NCBI GenBank assembly: GCA_037042915.1
Contig: CM073194.1
Coordinates: 2,108,001 to 2,172,000 of the forward strand
Source of the DNA: Auricularia sp. M13
Taxonomy: Eukaryota; Basidiomycota; Agaricomycetes; Auriculariales; Auriculariaceae
Reading direction: 5' to 3'
Length of the DNA stretch: 64,000 nucleotides
Position 1 is the stretch's first letter. Every line of letters starts with the position of its first letter. Below the pieces are notes generated by a model, which saw only the letters and a list, made by a program, of their open reading frames with translations, did not search any database and was not told the DNA's origin. This document shows positions 1-11,800 of this stretch, piece after piece. The position numbers and the translations under genes are program-made.

Positions 1-454
1 TCCGAGTCATCATAGATTCATACAGCACTTGCCAGCTCCAACAACTCACTGTACTCCGAGTTGCCACCATGACCACCTACAGTATGTATGTACTCAGAAA
101 GTCTCCAGCCCATGGATGGGTATTGGCGTACTCGACGCCGACTCGGACATCTTTTTCTTTTTCGTGTTTAGCCTGCTGACTTGGCGCAACAGTCAAGACC
201 GTCTGACTTTGAGACGGACTCGGACGGTACTGGCAACTCGTGTGAGAAGGACGGCTGTGCACGTGCCATGTGGGTATATTATTCTCGATCCTCCGAGTCG
301 GGAGGGCCGGTACTTGGTCTATGCGGTATTGTAATGCTATGTAAAAGCGTCTAGAGTAAAGTAAGTGTCCAAGAGTCCCACCAAAAAAAGGTAACAGCGA
401 CGAGGAAAGCGACGAAAGCGGGGGTGTAACTGCGAGGGTCACCTCAAGCCACGA

Positions 455-1756
455 CTACCGCAGCGATTTGAGCGCCTCCGCCACGGCGTCGTCGAACAGG
501 CCCGCCCAGAGCTCGTGGAATGCGTAGCTCGGGTGGGCAAAGTCGCGCCAGACGTCTAAAAACACAGCAACGTCTGAGAATCGGGAAACGGCACGGCGGC
601 GGCGACGTACAGTCTCGCAGGGGCCCTTTGCAATCTGGATGTGCTGCGGGGTCGGGTTCGGGCTGCCGAGATAGGTCAGCTGAGAGGTAGGAAGGGAGGA
701 GGGATAGAGGGATGGAGGGAGACAGGACGTACATCTCGCCGCAGGCCATAGGCCATACACCAATCATGCGCAATTTGGAAGCCGTACGTCTGCGGACTCT
801 GCATCACACGCTCCGCCAGCTCATCTACATCACAACATAAACAACCCGAGGTGAGCGAAAAGCGAGCCCACAGCAACGCAGAACACAGAACGCACACGTG
901 CCCAACTCGACACACACCACCTCGCCCTTGCGCGCGCGGCACCACGCGCGCACCGCGCGCCTTAGCACAATATCGTTGTACGCCCTGACGGCGCCGCGCA
1001 GCTTCGCGCGGTCCGGCGCGGGCAGGACCTGTCCGATCCCCGCGCCGTCGAGCGGGAGGACTTGGGCGAAGACGAACGCGCGGACGCCGGCGGCGTGCAG
1101 CGCGGAGAGCGCGCGCTGGTAGGACTGCGCGACGGAGACGTAGGTTTCGATGAGCTGCAGCTCGGACAGCCAGCCGAAGGAGAGCGCTACGTCGTTCGCT
1201 GTGCGAGTGAGCCGTCAGGCGAGCGGTTTTCGGTCTAACGTGGAATGAATGAAGAGGGAGGGAGAGAGGGGGACGTACTGCCCAAAGCAAGACCCGCGAG
1301 CGTATTCCCGCCATGCCAGTCGACACGCACGTCCGAGTCCGCGTCCGACGCGTTCGCCGCGCCGAAGAAGCGCTGGAACTGCGCGATCTGCCACTGCAGG
1401 TCCTCGCGCCCCGCGGGGTCGCGGATGTGCATCTTGTCGACCGTCGCGCCGTCCACCGCGAGCTGTCGCATAGGGTAATTAGACCGCGAAGGTGGGGTAC
1501 CGCACCGTCCCCGCGTACTGACATTGATCAGGGTGGTGTCCGGCGCCCAGCGGTTTGCGAGGTAGCGCGCCCATATTGGCCCGCCGCTGTTCGTCTGGGG
1601 GAGTGCGGCGTCAGAGGGTACATATGGAATACAGCGGCGTGCGAGGCGACGCACGAGAATGGGATGCGGATCGAGCGGGTGGGCACCGCTTTGCCAGTCC
1701 AAGCCTTCGGTCGCTGCAAAGACGAGAGCGGTGAGCGCGAGTGTTGTAATGGCATG
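455..1756 (-). CDS. CE16-like SGNH/GDSL hydrolase, N-terminal block missing (possible pseudogene)
   Basis: Several minus-strand exons read like a secreted SGNH esterase of the CE16 type, which removes acetyl groups from plant polysaccharides. Around 1740-1700 a hydrophobic stretch (TTLALTALVFAATEGLDW) looks like a signal peptide. Next come GGPIWARYLANRW (about 1590-1545), LAVDGATVDK (about 1460), and GTNDVALSFGW formed across a GTACGT...CACAG intron (about 1255-1200). A conserved helix-strand stretch (LHAAGVRAFVFAQVLPLDG) follows, and the C-terminal Asp-x-x-His block is DFAHPS before a TAG at 455. The first SGNH block, GDS with the catalytic serine, is present in the paralogue at 10502-11800 but cannot be found here. 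The signal-peptide frame has no ATG, and the nearest ATG is in another frame. Either the 5' end is damaged or an exon is unrecognisable. Exon joins near 600 and 760 are unsure. Confidence 0.6.
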
Positions 1757-1877
1757 TTGCAAGGGGCGCGTACAGTAACTGAGCAACGGTGGATGTGGAA
1801 TTTTAGCAATTGAGCACCGCGCCACTGAGCACTCAGGACGAACCTATCGCCACTGCAAGCCAAGTCAAACGGTCAGA

Positions 1878-2090
1878 TTAGTCCATCCGCGAGCACCATT
1901 GCACTAGGAGCGCGCACAAGACGAAGAAATACGACGGCCGTCTGACGAACGCCCACTTGTCGGCATGCGACTCGGAGCGAAACGGCCAGCGCGCAGACGA
2001 GAGCAGCGGCGAGTACAGCGCGCGCGCCCACCACAGTATGCTGGCGGTGAAGAGCGCGAGCCCGAAGAGCAGCAGCCGGCTGCGCGTCAT
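1878..2090 (-). CDS. Small two-helix membrane protein, unknown function
   Basis: An uninterrupted 70-residue ORF has a true ATG at 2090. It contains two hydrophobic stretches, LLLFGLALFTASILWW near residues 6-21 and YFFVLCALLVQW near residues 55-66, separated by a basic, serine-rich loop. No family is recognised. It lies just upstream of the damaged SGNH gene on the same strand, so it could be a separate short gene or a misread 5' exon. Length alone does not prove coding. Confidence 0.35.
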   Translation of the reverse strand: MTRSRLLLFGLALFTASILWWARALYSPLLSSARWPFRSESHADKWAFVRRPSYFFVLCALLVQWCSRMD

Positions 2091-2431
2091 CGTTGCCGGC
2101 GGTGACGACGGGATATGGAAGGTGGCAGAGCTAGGGCCGCGCGCGGTAGCAATTTCCCGATTTGTAGTGATGTGCCGGAGGTAGCGGCCTAATGTCCCCG
2201 TGCTCTTCTGAGGCGGCGATGAGTTCTCCCTCCGCGGAGCTCCCGGCGACGGCTGCTCGCTGTGAAGAGTACATAACTAGTGCAGCGTGCCTGCGCAGTG
2301 GGAGTACTGCAGATGGGATCGTCGTCATCTGAATCGTCGCATTTACCCAGAGCCTCGCAAACCTCCAAGTCCTCAGCACCGCAACCCGTCCCCCAGCACG
2401 CAAATAAAGCCCTTTCCATTCCTCCCCCAGC

Positions 2432-4266
2432 TTACACCCGCGTCAACCGCAAAAGCACACTCTCCCCAGGCCCCAACAGCGCCGCAAGCCGATCCTCCGA
2501 ATCCCCCTCCCTACCCCCAACGACCCCGGCATCCTCATGATCCCCGCCACCACTCCCCCCACCGCCCCACACCCGCCTCACCCTCCACCCCTTTTCACTT
2601 TCACTCCCCCCCAGCCCGAGCTCCGCGAGACTGGCATTCACCCAGCGCACGCCCTCCAGCGCCGTGCCGAACCCGCCCTGCCCCAAATCCGGGCCGTAAT
2701 TCGCCAGCACCACCACAGCAGCCGCCCCCTCCTCCGACGGCGAAGGGCCGGCGACCCACGCATGCAGCTGGCTCGCCTGCGCGCGCAAAGGCTGCATGGG
2801 CCACTGCGCGGTGAAGCGCGCGACGCGCAGCGCCTCCGCGTCGAACAGCAGCTCCGCGCCCAGCGCGTCGAGCCGCGTCATGTCCGAGCCCGTGATCAGA
2901 TTCGCGCCGGCCCCGAGCCAGTGTATCGCCACCGTGTACCGCTGCACATCGCTCAGCCCCGCATCGTTGCCCACGTAGGTGTTGTCCATGTCCGGCCGGA
3001 TGCGTATCGGCGTCCCCCGCCTCGTGGGATCCTGCACCTGCTCGAGGATGAAGAGGCGGTACTGCTCAATCGCGCGCTGCACAGTCGCGAAAGAAACTAA
3101 GGTGCGCGATTGCGCGTTGTTGATGTCCTGGTCGAGGCGCAGGGCATCGGCGGACATGCGCCAGCGCGACCACGCGGGCTCGGTGCGCACGAGCTTCCAG
3201 GAGAGGTCGAGGCGCATGTGCGGCGCGAGGCGCGCGAGGGCGGCGTGGTAGTGCGCCGCGGAGGGCGAGGTGTCGGCCGGGAGGGCTTCGCCGGCGTCCG
3301 GGCTGCCGGGCGTGAGGAAGTCCAGCTTGATCATGTCTACTCCGCTGTGAGGAGAGTTGGATAGATGTGCGCGTCAGCACTACATACTGCGGCGGAGATT
3401 TGAAGACGAGGAGGTGGGTGGTGCGGGGTGGGCGGGACTTGCACTCACAGCGCCGCGAGGTGCTTGACGACCGAATCATGCCACTCCTGCACGCCCGGCG
3501 CGCCCCACCTGAACGCGCGGCGCAGGTTATACCCGACCTCCTCGAAATCGAGCACATCGCCCAAACGGATATCCGTCCCCTTTGTCAAGCATCGTCAGCC
3601 TGTCAGAGTCCCCCGATTCTTCGTCCGCACCTCGATTATAACGTCCCGATCGCTCTCAAACGCGCCCGGCAACAGATACACGCCCAGCTTGACCCCGCGC
3701 GCATGCAAATGGTCCGCCAGGCCGCGCAGCACGGGCGGGAAGGCCGTGAACACACCCGGCTCGGGGACGATGCGCCCGAACGCGTCCCCGCCGTTGCCGC
3801 TCCACCCGCTGTCCAGGCTGCAGTAGTAGTCCGCGCCGGCATCAACGCCTCCGATGGCCGACTGGGCGTCGTGAAGACCGTCTGCGATGGTCGACTGGGC
3901 GCTGACGTCGACGGTCGACTGGGCGCCGTGGAGACCGTCTGCGATGGCCGACTGGGCGCCAGCGACGGTCGACTGGGCGCCGACATCGACGGTCGACTGA
4001 GCGCCTGCGACGTTCGGGAGGTCGGGGACGCGGATAAACCCGCACTGCTGCGCAAAATGCGCATCATCGAACGCAAAATCCGGCGCCGCGGCGGGGTTGG
4101 CCTGCAGCCCGAACGAGTTCCAGCCGCGCGCGGCGGACGTGTGCCCGTTCGCGCTCGTGCCGTAGAAGGGGACGTAGCGGACTGTTCCTTCTTCTTCTTC
4201 TTGGCGGTGGGTCGGTGCGGCGAGCGCGCTGAGCGCCAGTGCGAGCGTGGCGACGAGCGGGCGCAT
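2432..4266 (-). CDS. GH27-type glycosidase (alpha-galactosidase-like), secreted
   Basis: Three exons (4266-3631, 3579-3449, 3344-2432) join in frame to 559 residues. The N-terminus is a signal peptide (MRPLVATLALALSALAAP). The RGWNSFGL strand, DYYCSLDSGW and GVKLGVYLLPGA match the GH27/GH36 TIM-barrel N-terminal half. Across the second intron the chain reads AALGVDMIKLDFLTPGSP, where the Asp of KLDF occupies the nucleophile position of the family. RIRPDMDNTYVGND and GANLITGSDM follow, then a beta-rich C-terminal domain. Such enzymes hydrolyse terminal alpha-galactosides, although substrate cannot be fixed by eye. An unusual repetitive insertion lies between residues of about 75 and 140 (separate entry). 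The start is the first ATG before the signal peptide. Confidence 0.8.
3854..4012 (-). repeat. In-frame minisatellite inside the GH27-like gene
   Basis: Degenerate units built on GACTGGGCG (plus strand) encode AQSTVDV, AQSTVAG, AQSAIADGLHG and close variants, about seven AQS-type units in a row. The tract is in frame and lies between FIRVPDLPN and GADYYCSLDSGW, in a barrel loop near the N-terminus. It adds about 50 residues not expected in GH27 proteins. Confidence 0.75.
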
Positions 4267-5150
4267 CGCAGGATGGCAGCTGTTACCGTGCCAGCCAGGC
4301 TAAGTAAGGAACGTGCAATTTGACTATTTAGCGGTCATTGGTCGTCGGCCCGCTTTGGAAGCACGCTCATGTGGGAAGAAGACGAGACCCGTCTTGGGCT
4401 AGGAAAGGCCTGAAGCTGTGGGGTCAAGCAGTGAAGCTATACTATATAGTCACGTGCCACATCAGCATGCGGTGCGGCCCGAAAGCAGAGTGTTGCCAGC
4501 GAAATCCGAGTCTAGCAGGTGAGCTTGAAGCGTAGGTCCTGGTCGCTGCACGATCTCGAGACCCGTGATGAAAGAAGAGGAGCAAGCGAACAAACACCGG
4601 GATCCGGGTCCACGCTTGGACGGTCCTCCGTCGCGCACGTACGGTACAAATCCGAGTCAACACTGTACAAATCCGAGCCAGCGCATCGCTCTGGGAACAG
4701 TCTGAGAGTCTCATATTTCTTCAAAATCTCAGTCTGAGAGTCTCATATTTTTGCAAAACCTCATTCTCAGTCTGAGTGACACCACCCAGCAAGACCGAGG
4801 ACTCTCAGTCCCTCATGGACCCGGTGATCTCTGTCTCACCGTGAGCTGCGTCAGCGTCATCCTTCCACCATGGCATGACTCACTACCAGTGTAACTTAGC
4901 ACACGAAGCCAAGCTGTGCCCCAGCCCAATTCAATCAAAAATCAGTACCACTGGCACTGGCAGTCATGTCATGGGCGGCGGCAGCTTCGACTTCTGCCAA
5001 TGGCAGCGGTCAAGCAGCTATACGCGCTGAATCAGATATCGAAGCGCCGCGGATTCTAACTTGTACTTAGGACGTCCCTGACTCCTGCAAATGCAGTGTT
5101 GTACTCAGTGTAATCTAGCCGACAACGGCGGCGGCTCGAGATTACTGTAC
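4267..5150. other. Non-coding upstream region of the GH27-like gene, with a short tandem duplication
   Basis: No convincing gene is seen. Around 4702-4790 a unit of about 35 bases (AGTCTGAGAGTCTCATATTT...) occurs twice, followed by a third partial copy. A TATATAG box on the minus strand near 4440 is too far from the ATG to assign with confidence. Confidence 0.5.
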
Positions 5151-5154
5151 GACT

Positions 5155-5355
5155 GGTGGATTACGGATTACGGACTGGCGGATTACGGATGGAGTGGCGC
5201 ATTACGGACTGGCGGACTGGCGCATTACGGCGGCGTAGATCTAGAATCCAGATTACGGCGCACATACTGACTGGCGGACTGACGGATTACGGACTGGATT
5301 ACGGATGGCGGAGTGGCGGATTACGGACTGGATTACGGCGCTGGCGGACTGGATG
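5155..5355. repeat. Degenerate minisatellite of GGATTACGGACTGGCGGA-like units
   Basis: About 200 bases are built from mixed GGATTACGG and ACTGGCGGA words in irregular order. Several near-copies of ATTACGGACTGGCGGA occur. ORFs crossing it only translate the repeat. Confidence 0.8.
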
Positions 5356-6420
5356 GCGGATGTGATTGTGACGCCCGGCGAGGGAGGGAAAGGCGTGCAA
5401 GTGAACAAGTGAAGCAAGGGGCGCCGACGGGCGTTTCAGCATCAGGCTGAGCTCCGAGCTTGCGGCGATTTGAATGAGGATATCCGATGTGAGACCCGCG
5501 GGTCGGGATTTGCGTCGGACAAGCGCAAGCGAGTGGGGACCCGCTGGGTTCTGAGAGAAAGAGCGGACGTCCGGTTGTGCAATGTGGGGCGGCGGGATGG
5601 GATGGGACAAGAGCATTCGGACAAGAGCGCTGTTGTGTTGATACGAGATCAAGACATGCGTCGCCCAGCAAGATGCAGCGTGTGTCCAGCCACAAGATTA
5701 CCCGCGGCGAGGTGTGAGAAAAAGAGGACATTCGTGGCATTATTTATATATTCCCACCAAACCAGATCCATCTTAAATCTCAAATCTCAGATCTATATCG
5801 CCACACCCTTCCCACGAGGAGTTGCAACCGCTGACACCGCGAGATTGCCTCGTTGCGTCGGGTCAGGGTTGCGGTGCTGCGCCGCGTCGAGTCGGTCCGG
5901 TGCCCAGCCATTGTGCCAGGCCGAAGGTCGAAGGTCGAACAATAGACAGATGCAAGATGCGCGGAGATGAAAACGAGACGATAACACGCGCTGTGAGATC
6001 GAGACGCGTCTGGAGGGGCGGCGGTGACTGGTTTGGTAGAGCAGATTTTTGGTTGGGCGGCGGGTGTGCTTGTTGTGCTTGTGAAACGCGTCCGCAAGTC
6101 AAGGGAGGCGAGCACAGCCGCCCGGCGACGGGACGCGGATTGAAATGACAAAGTCTATCGGCTAAGAACTGAATTGGGTGCTTGTGGGCCGTGTGTGACT
6201 AACACCCGTCCCGATTTTTTTTTTTCTCTGAGAAGAAAGAAGAACAGAGGGAATTTCAAGCGCTGACGACGGGTGCTCCAGGCCCCGCAGTGGGAAGGTG
6301 GGGCGGGGCGCCGGGCACGACGGAGCAGCTGAGGGGACTGACGACGACGGATTACACAAGCATTGCGGCCGGACGGGAGCATTCATTTCCGCGCCACAGC
6401 GCTCCGCGCCGCGCCGAGAT
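5356..6420. other. Intergenic region, no gene seen
   Basis: Short ORFs on both strands have no recognisable domain and no coherent splice pattern. A T-rich tract lies near 6215-6228. The end of this stretch is the promoter of the following plus-strand gene. Confidence 0.5.
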
Positions 6421-6426
6421 GAAACG

Positions 6427-6434
6427 TATAAAAG
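6427..6434 (+). promoter_or_regulatory. TATA box of the F-box-like gene
   Basis: TATAAAAG lies 91 bases before the chosen ATG at 6525, a normal fungal TATA-to-start distance allowing a short 5' UTR. Confidence 0.6.
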
Positions 6435-6524
6435 TCCGGGCTTGGGCGGGTGTTGCCTCGCCGTGTGTCGCGTACGCCCCCCCGTTTTCCAGTTTACTTC
6501 TACGTACCCGCTTTAGTTCCCCTA

Positions 6525-7388
6525 ATGTTGACCGGTCTCCTCACGACGCTCACGACGATGGCCCCGGCCGACTTCTTCCGCCTGCGCCCCCCGACGAGCA
6601 GGACGCCGCTGACGAGCCTCCCGCTGGACGTCGTGCTGCACATCATCGACCAGCTCGACGCCCCCGCGCTCGCCCGCACTGCCCGCACCGCCCGCCCGCT
6701 GCACGCGCTCTGCACCCCGCCGCTCTTCGCCCACGTCCATCTCTCCCGCCCCGCCCAGCTTCCCGCGCTCCTTGCCGCCCTGGAACGCAACCCGCAGCTG
6801 GGCAAGGCAGTCCGGACGCTCTCGGAGGACGCAGCGACGCCGTTCCTCGCCGACAACGCAGCGATGTTCCAGGCGCTGCTGGCGCTGACGCCCAACCTGC
6901 GCGCGCTGCGCGTCCACAGCCCCGTGCCGCCGCTCGACCTGCGCGCCCAGACGCAGCTCGCCGAGCTCACGCTGGGCGACGCGACGCGCGCGACGCTCCA
7001 GACGCTCGCCTCTACCTCCCCGGCGGCACCGCTCACAACGCTGCGCGTGCACTGCTGGCCCGCGGCGCTCCCGCCGTGCGTCTGCCCGCCGCCCGAGCTC
7101 GCCGCCTCCCTCTCCGCCGTCCTCGCGGCGCACCCGGCCCTACAGACGCTCGAGGCGGACGCCGCGGTGCTCGCCGACGTGCCCGCCGCCGCCTCCGTAG
7201 CCGCCGTCGTCGCGCACGGCGCGGACGGCCACGTGTGCGCGTGGTGCGCGCCCGCCGGCGCCGTCTGGGAGCCGCCCGCCGGCCCCAAACACGGCGCGGC
7301 GGTCGGCGGGCGCTGGAGCTGGGCGCGCGCGAACGTCGCGCTGTGCCGGTGGATCATGAGCGTCGCCGGGCTCAGCGGCGGCTTCTAA
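6525..7388 (+). CDS. F-box-like protein with leucine-rich C-terminal part
   Basis: A single 288-residue ORF, chosen from the first in-frame ATG after the TATA box. Residues of about 28-65 (LTSLPLDVVLHIIDQLDAPA then RTARPLHALCTPPLF) fit an F-box, the segment that binds Skp1 in SCF ubiquitin ligases. The rest is alanine- and leucine-rich with irregular LRR-like stretches (LTPNLRALRVHS, QLAELTLGD, LTTLRVHCW) that would select the substrate. GC content is very high, so long ORFs in the other frames here are shadows. It is not closely related to the F-box families later in the window. Confidence 0.65.
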   Translation: MLTGLLTTLTTMAPADFFRLRPPTSRTPLTSLPLDVVLHIIDQLDAPALARTARTARPLHALCTPPLFAHVHLSRPAQLPALLAALERNPQLGKAVRTLSEDAATPFLADNAAMFQALLALTPNLRALRVHSPVPPLDLRAQTQLAELTLGDATRATLQTLASTSPAAPLTTLRVHCWPAALPPCVCPPPELAASLSAVLAAHPALQTLEADAAVLADVPAAASVAAVVAHGADGHVCAWCAPAGAVWEPPAGPKHGAAVGGRWSWARANVALCRWIMSVAGLSGGF

Positions 7389-10300
7389 TTGCCTGCCTGC
7401 CTTCGCCGTTCTAATTCTGTCCCCCGTACGTCCTGCATCCATTCCATGCCGCATGCATGCCTGACTCAACTGACGCGCGCTCCGTCCAGCCCGACGGGGA
7501 CACTTGCCACTTGCTTTGACCGGACCCCGAAACGACCCTCCCAAGCATACACTCTACGACTACCCCCGCCCCGCCTAGTACACGCCCCTCCTCGTCCTCA
7601 TGCCAATCGTGTACATTGCCATTTACCCACCACCCACCCCCTCCTTCCTCCCGCCCCACGTACTTCGTACCTTCACACCTACGCCCGCTTTGAATATTAG
7701 CCTTCCCCCCGACGTCGCGCACGCATCCCCGCACTGTAGCACAATGCCATGCTCACGACTCCACTCACGCAAAAAATGTGTATGTATAGCCGCTAGCCCG
7801 ACTCTCTGATTTCGACTTTTCTTGCTGCGATGACTCGTCGCTTACGCGTATTCTTATTCAATTGAATGGACGCTCAAGTGTAGATCCGCTTTTCGCATTC
7901 AGTCGCTCTACTTCGTATTATTATCTGCCTCAATGGAACGTGTATCTGCTTGACGGGGTAGTGCAAGTGCAAGTACAAGGGTCGTACGGAACCCTCTCAA
8001 TGCTCATAGGCGCTGGTAAACACGCTTCACTGCTTACGGTTCGACGGAGAACCTGATTCTGACTGACTCTGAGGGTGGTGGCTGGCGCTTCGCCCGTGAC
8101 GGCGCGGGATCTGCATCTGCATCGACGGTAGGCTAACGCGATCGGGGCGCGTCCGTCCCCCCGGCAATCTCGTCTGATAACTTGCCCGTCTGTCAGTGTC
8201 AGTGCGATGTGAGGAGGATGTGAGTCGCGTTATGTAGCGGTACTGAGATGTGGGTTCCGTTAGGAAGCAGTAGATGTGGGCGGTTGTGGCTCAGAGGGGT
8301 CAAACTTGAAACCTGAAGAAAAGCGGTGCGGACGAATCGCCGGGCGGTTGTTTGTATCAGTTACAGTAACATTTGCTACATAGTCTGAACTCTGAGTAAA
8401 CATGTTACATCTGGCACTACTAAACATCTGGCACTGCACCTTCTGTCAACGTGGACGGACGGGACTGAGAGGGGCGTTGTGTTGTTGTGGTGTTTCTTTC
8501 ATCTGCCAGCGGGAAATGCACGGGCCTCCCTCGGCGATGCGATGCGGGATGATTACAGTTTGACTCGATGCAGTGCATCTGTACTTAGCTTCGCAGCATC
8601 GAACGTACTTATGCGGAGGAGGCCACTCGGAGCGCTGTGGACCGGCGATTACATGATCAACTAGCCAGCCAACACGCCTTGGCCGCAGAATCAAAATCGC
8701 ACCATCCAGGTCCGTAAGTTAAATACTTTCGCGGATTTCAATTTGCGAGCGCGCCGCGGCGGGATGTTTCGTTGTCCCCGGGCCCGCCGTCAATATTCGT
8801 ACATATCTTTCGACGACGGAAGCGCCCCGGCCAGCACTGAGCGCTGAGCAGCAGGTCTCCCTCCGATCGCACTCTCGCGGCCCCCTTTCCCTTCAATTCT
8901 TCAGCACCTCTCATTAAGTTATGTATAGAATGAGAGTTACGAACTTGAAGGACAGTCTGCGAGTCAGTGGCAGTCGACGGTGACGCGGCTCATGATCACT
9001 GGCAGGCTGTCCGCGGCAGTGACGCCCCATTCTCGATCTCAACGACAGAAGGAGCGAAAAGGCACTGGCAGCCGCTTTAATTGGAACTGTTATAGTGCGC
9101 TCCGACTCCGACTCGGACTCTGAGTGGTGTGCACAAAGTTGATAAACTGTCAGCGTCCGTCGGGAGAGATCGACCGACGACCGACGTCCTGCCAAGCTGG
9201 CGACTGAATCAGAAGAGTGTCTAATACTGTAGCGTAAGAGTTGATTCATCATTCCCGTGGATCGTCCGACCATTCAGGAAGTCAAAAAAAAATGTGGCTT
9301 TTCACTGTGCAGTGTCCAGCTGCCAGCGTCCAAGCCGCTTCGCGACGTCCGGTCCGACTCTCACGTCAAGCGTCAACACGTCGTGGGGATCTCCATGGCA
9401 TGTACATACGGCAGCGGTGACAAGTACGCACCTTGCAGCGCGGGATCTCTACGAGTAGCCACTTCTTCCAGTCATGAGTTGTGCGGCGCGCTGGCACCGA
9501 GTCGGAAACCGCGCCCCTGATCAGGGAACAGAACATATTCAAATAAGTAAATAAGTAGAAGCCTAAAGGAGGGACGCTTTTTCAATTTGTACCGGGAATC
9601 GAAGTCTTGCTGAATCCTGCCAGCGTCGGCCTACTATGTAGTGGCCGCGTCAAAGATCTGCTCATGGTGTCCCATGCTGAGATCATGGCCCCCTGAGCTG
9701 GTATGCCAGTGTCAGTCTGTCCCCACAGTGATGGAAATGCTAATATTTCTTCTGAGATCAGAGTGTGGATCTCACCCCCACCGCGACAGCCGCGTTAGAC
9801 GTCAAATGTCCTGCCACTGGTGGGGATCTCCACAGCATACCTGCCAGTGCCAAGGCAGAACCCGTATAATGTCTGTATTGAAGCCTGAGGTTTGACTTGG
9901 CTACTGAGGTAGCAATGAGCGTACTTTGAATTTGGACTCGGAGGATGTTGGATTTCGTCGGACACTCTTTCAATACCACATAATCTGAGGCCTGGACTGT
10001 TAACTTTGTGTACATGTAGGCCAAACTGAACTGAAATGAGCGATCGCCGTGGAGCTTGTACGTTCGCGGGAGACACTCAGCAGCTCCCTATAGCACGAGG
10101 GAAGTACTCTGAGTTGAGCTCCTGCGTCCCCGTCCCCGTCAAATCGCATCTCAGCGCAAATGTTGACTTGCCAATAGCTCCGGTCATGCTAAGTAGCCTC
10201 ATCCGGGACAATCGCGGGATCATTCTGCAGGTTACTCGCGAGCGCTTGAACTTCCTTGCCTTGGCCCCTGGCAACTTGCTCCGAAGTCGCGCCCTGCAGC

Positions 10301-10501
10301 CGGAGACTTGGAGTGGTAGGACGCAGACTCATTGCTTCCTTACCGTGTAGAAGGTCAGAGTGAAGATGGCATACTGGCAGATCTGACATACGTACGTCAG
10401 CGCATGTTGCAATGCGCCTCAGAGTCATATCGAGTATTATAGCGAATGGCTGAGACCAAGTAGTGTACTTGAGCAAGTGGTGAACACGCCGCTCCAGGCC
10501 T
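7389..10501. other. Long intergenic stretch, no gene recognised
   Basis: The first few hundred bases are probably the 3' UTR of the preceding gene. Beyond that there are only short ORFs without recognisable motifs on either strand, and no tRNA or repeat structure was seen. Confidence 0.45.
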
Positions 10502-11800
10502 TCAGAAAATCCACGTAGCCCACTGTGTATCCCGTCCCTCCAGCGCGCGCGCAATCTCGCGCGCGACAACGCGGTCGGTCTGCTCGCTGGGATGCAGCTC
10601 GTCGTACCACAGATAACTGTCCCGCGCGCCGCCCGCCGCGGGCACTGGCGGCGGACACGCGCCGCCGACGGGACCGCCGTCCAGCGCGTACGGACACGCG
10701 TTCACCGCGCCTGCAATATTCAGCGGCGCCGTGCCGTTGAGGTACGCCGCGGGGTGCGCGTGCATGCTGCGGAAGAGCGCGTGCGAGTCGAAGTACACTG
10801 TGCGACGCGTCAATGCGGAGGCGAGAGCGAGAAAGAGACGAGGAAGAGGACGACCCGGCGAGGAGGATGCGATGATGGTGACTGACTGAGGTGCGCATCG
10901 GGCAGCGAGCGGGCGAGTTGGCGCAGCATGAGCAGGCTCAGCGCGTTGCCCGCGCTCGTGAGCTCCAGCATGCCGACGTTCCAGGCTGTGGTGTTACGTT
11001 CCGCGTGCCAGATGTAATTGTAGTACGCGTTCGGGGAGTACATCGGCGTCAGCTCCAGCGGGATCATCTGAGGTCGTGAAGGCGCGCGGTCAGATGAGAT
11101 GGTAACGCGGAAGTTGGGCGCAACGCACGTTCTGGAAGACGAAGTACCGCGCGCCGAGCGCGTACATCACGCCCACCCAGTCGACCGCGCATTTCGTAGT
11201 GTCCACGACCGTCTTGCCGGGGAAGTTTCCCGTGAGCAGCGCGCCGGCGCCCACTGTGCAAAGCAATATTGCGCAATTAGCATCCGAGTCGTCAAATGAA
11301 CGTGGGAAGACAGTGCAGAGCGACGCCACCCGCCGCCGCCGCCGCCCAAGTCGTGACATCCGACATCCTTAACTCACCGTCGTTAGTCCCGATCCACAGC
11401 GTGTACACCGTGCGCTCCGGCGGGAGGTCGAGGTACGCCTGCTCGAACGCCGGCACCTGAGACTCCATGACGGACGGGAAGCCGAGCGTCGTGATCTTGT
11501 CGCTGCATGTCCCGCCCGCGCGCGCGAATGGGTGCAGCGTGAGGCGCGCGTAGTCCGCGAGGTAGACGGGCCACGGCGTGCCGCCGTCCCAGACGGACAC
11601 CGTGTCCGTGTACGAGTCCCCGCTGCGGCGTCGTCGGCGACGCAGCAAACGATGAGGAGACAGAGAGAAACGCACAACGTCACGAGATTCTTGAAACGCG
11701 GAAAAGGCCCGATGTGGAGGGGTACGCTGGAGTTGACGTTGTCCGTTGCAGCGCGCGTGAGACTGAGCGCAGCCAACGCGGCGAGAAGGAATCCGCGCAT
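10502..11800 (-). CDS. CE16 acetylesterase (SGNH/GDSL hydrolase), secreted
   Basis: Five exons (11800-11676, 11622-11378, 11253-11129, 11067-10887, 10797-10502) join in frame to 323 residues. A signal peptide (MRGFLLAALAALSLTRA) opens it. Splicing at GTGCGT creates NLVTFGDSYTDT, the SGNH block I with the nucleophile serine. WIGTND across intron 2 is block III with the conserved Asn, and WYDELHPSEQTD near the C-terminus gives the Asp-x-x-His pair. Length and motif order match carbohydrate esterase family 16, which removes acetyl groups from hemicellulose oligosaccharides outside the cell. GARYFVFQN and YNYIWHAERNTTAWN are further family-like stretches. It is the intact counterpart of the damaged gene at 455-1756. 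Confidence 0.85.

Noticed and set aside
6290-7414. 374-codon plus-strand and 285-codon minus-strand ORFs over the F-box-like gene
   Set aside because: High GC content keeps the other frames open. They are Arg/Ala- or Ser/Ala-rich and have no domain.
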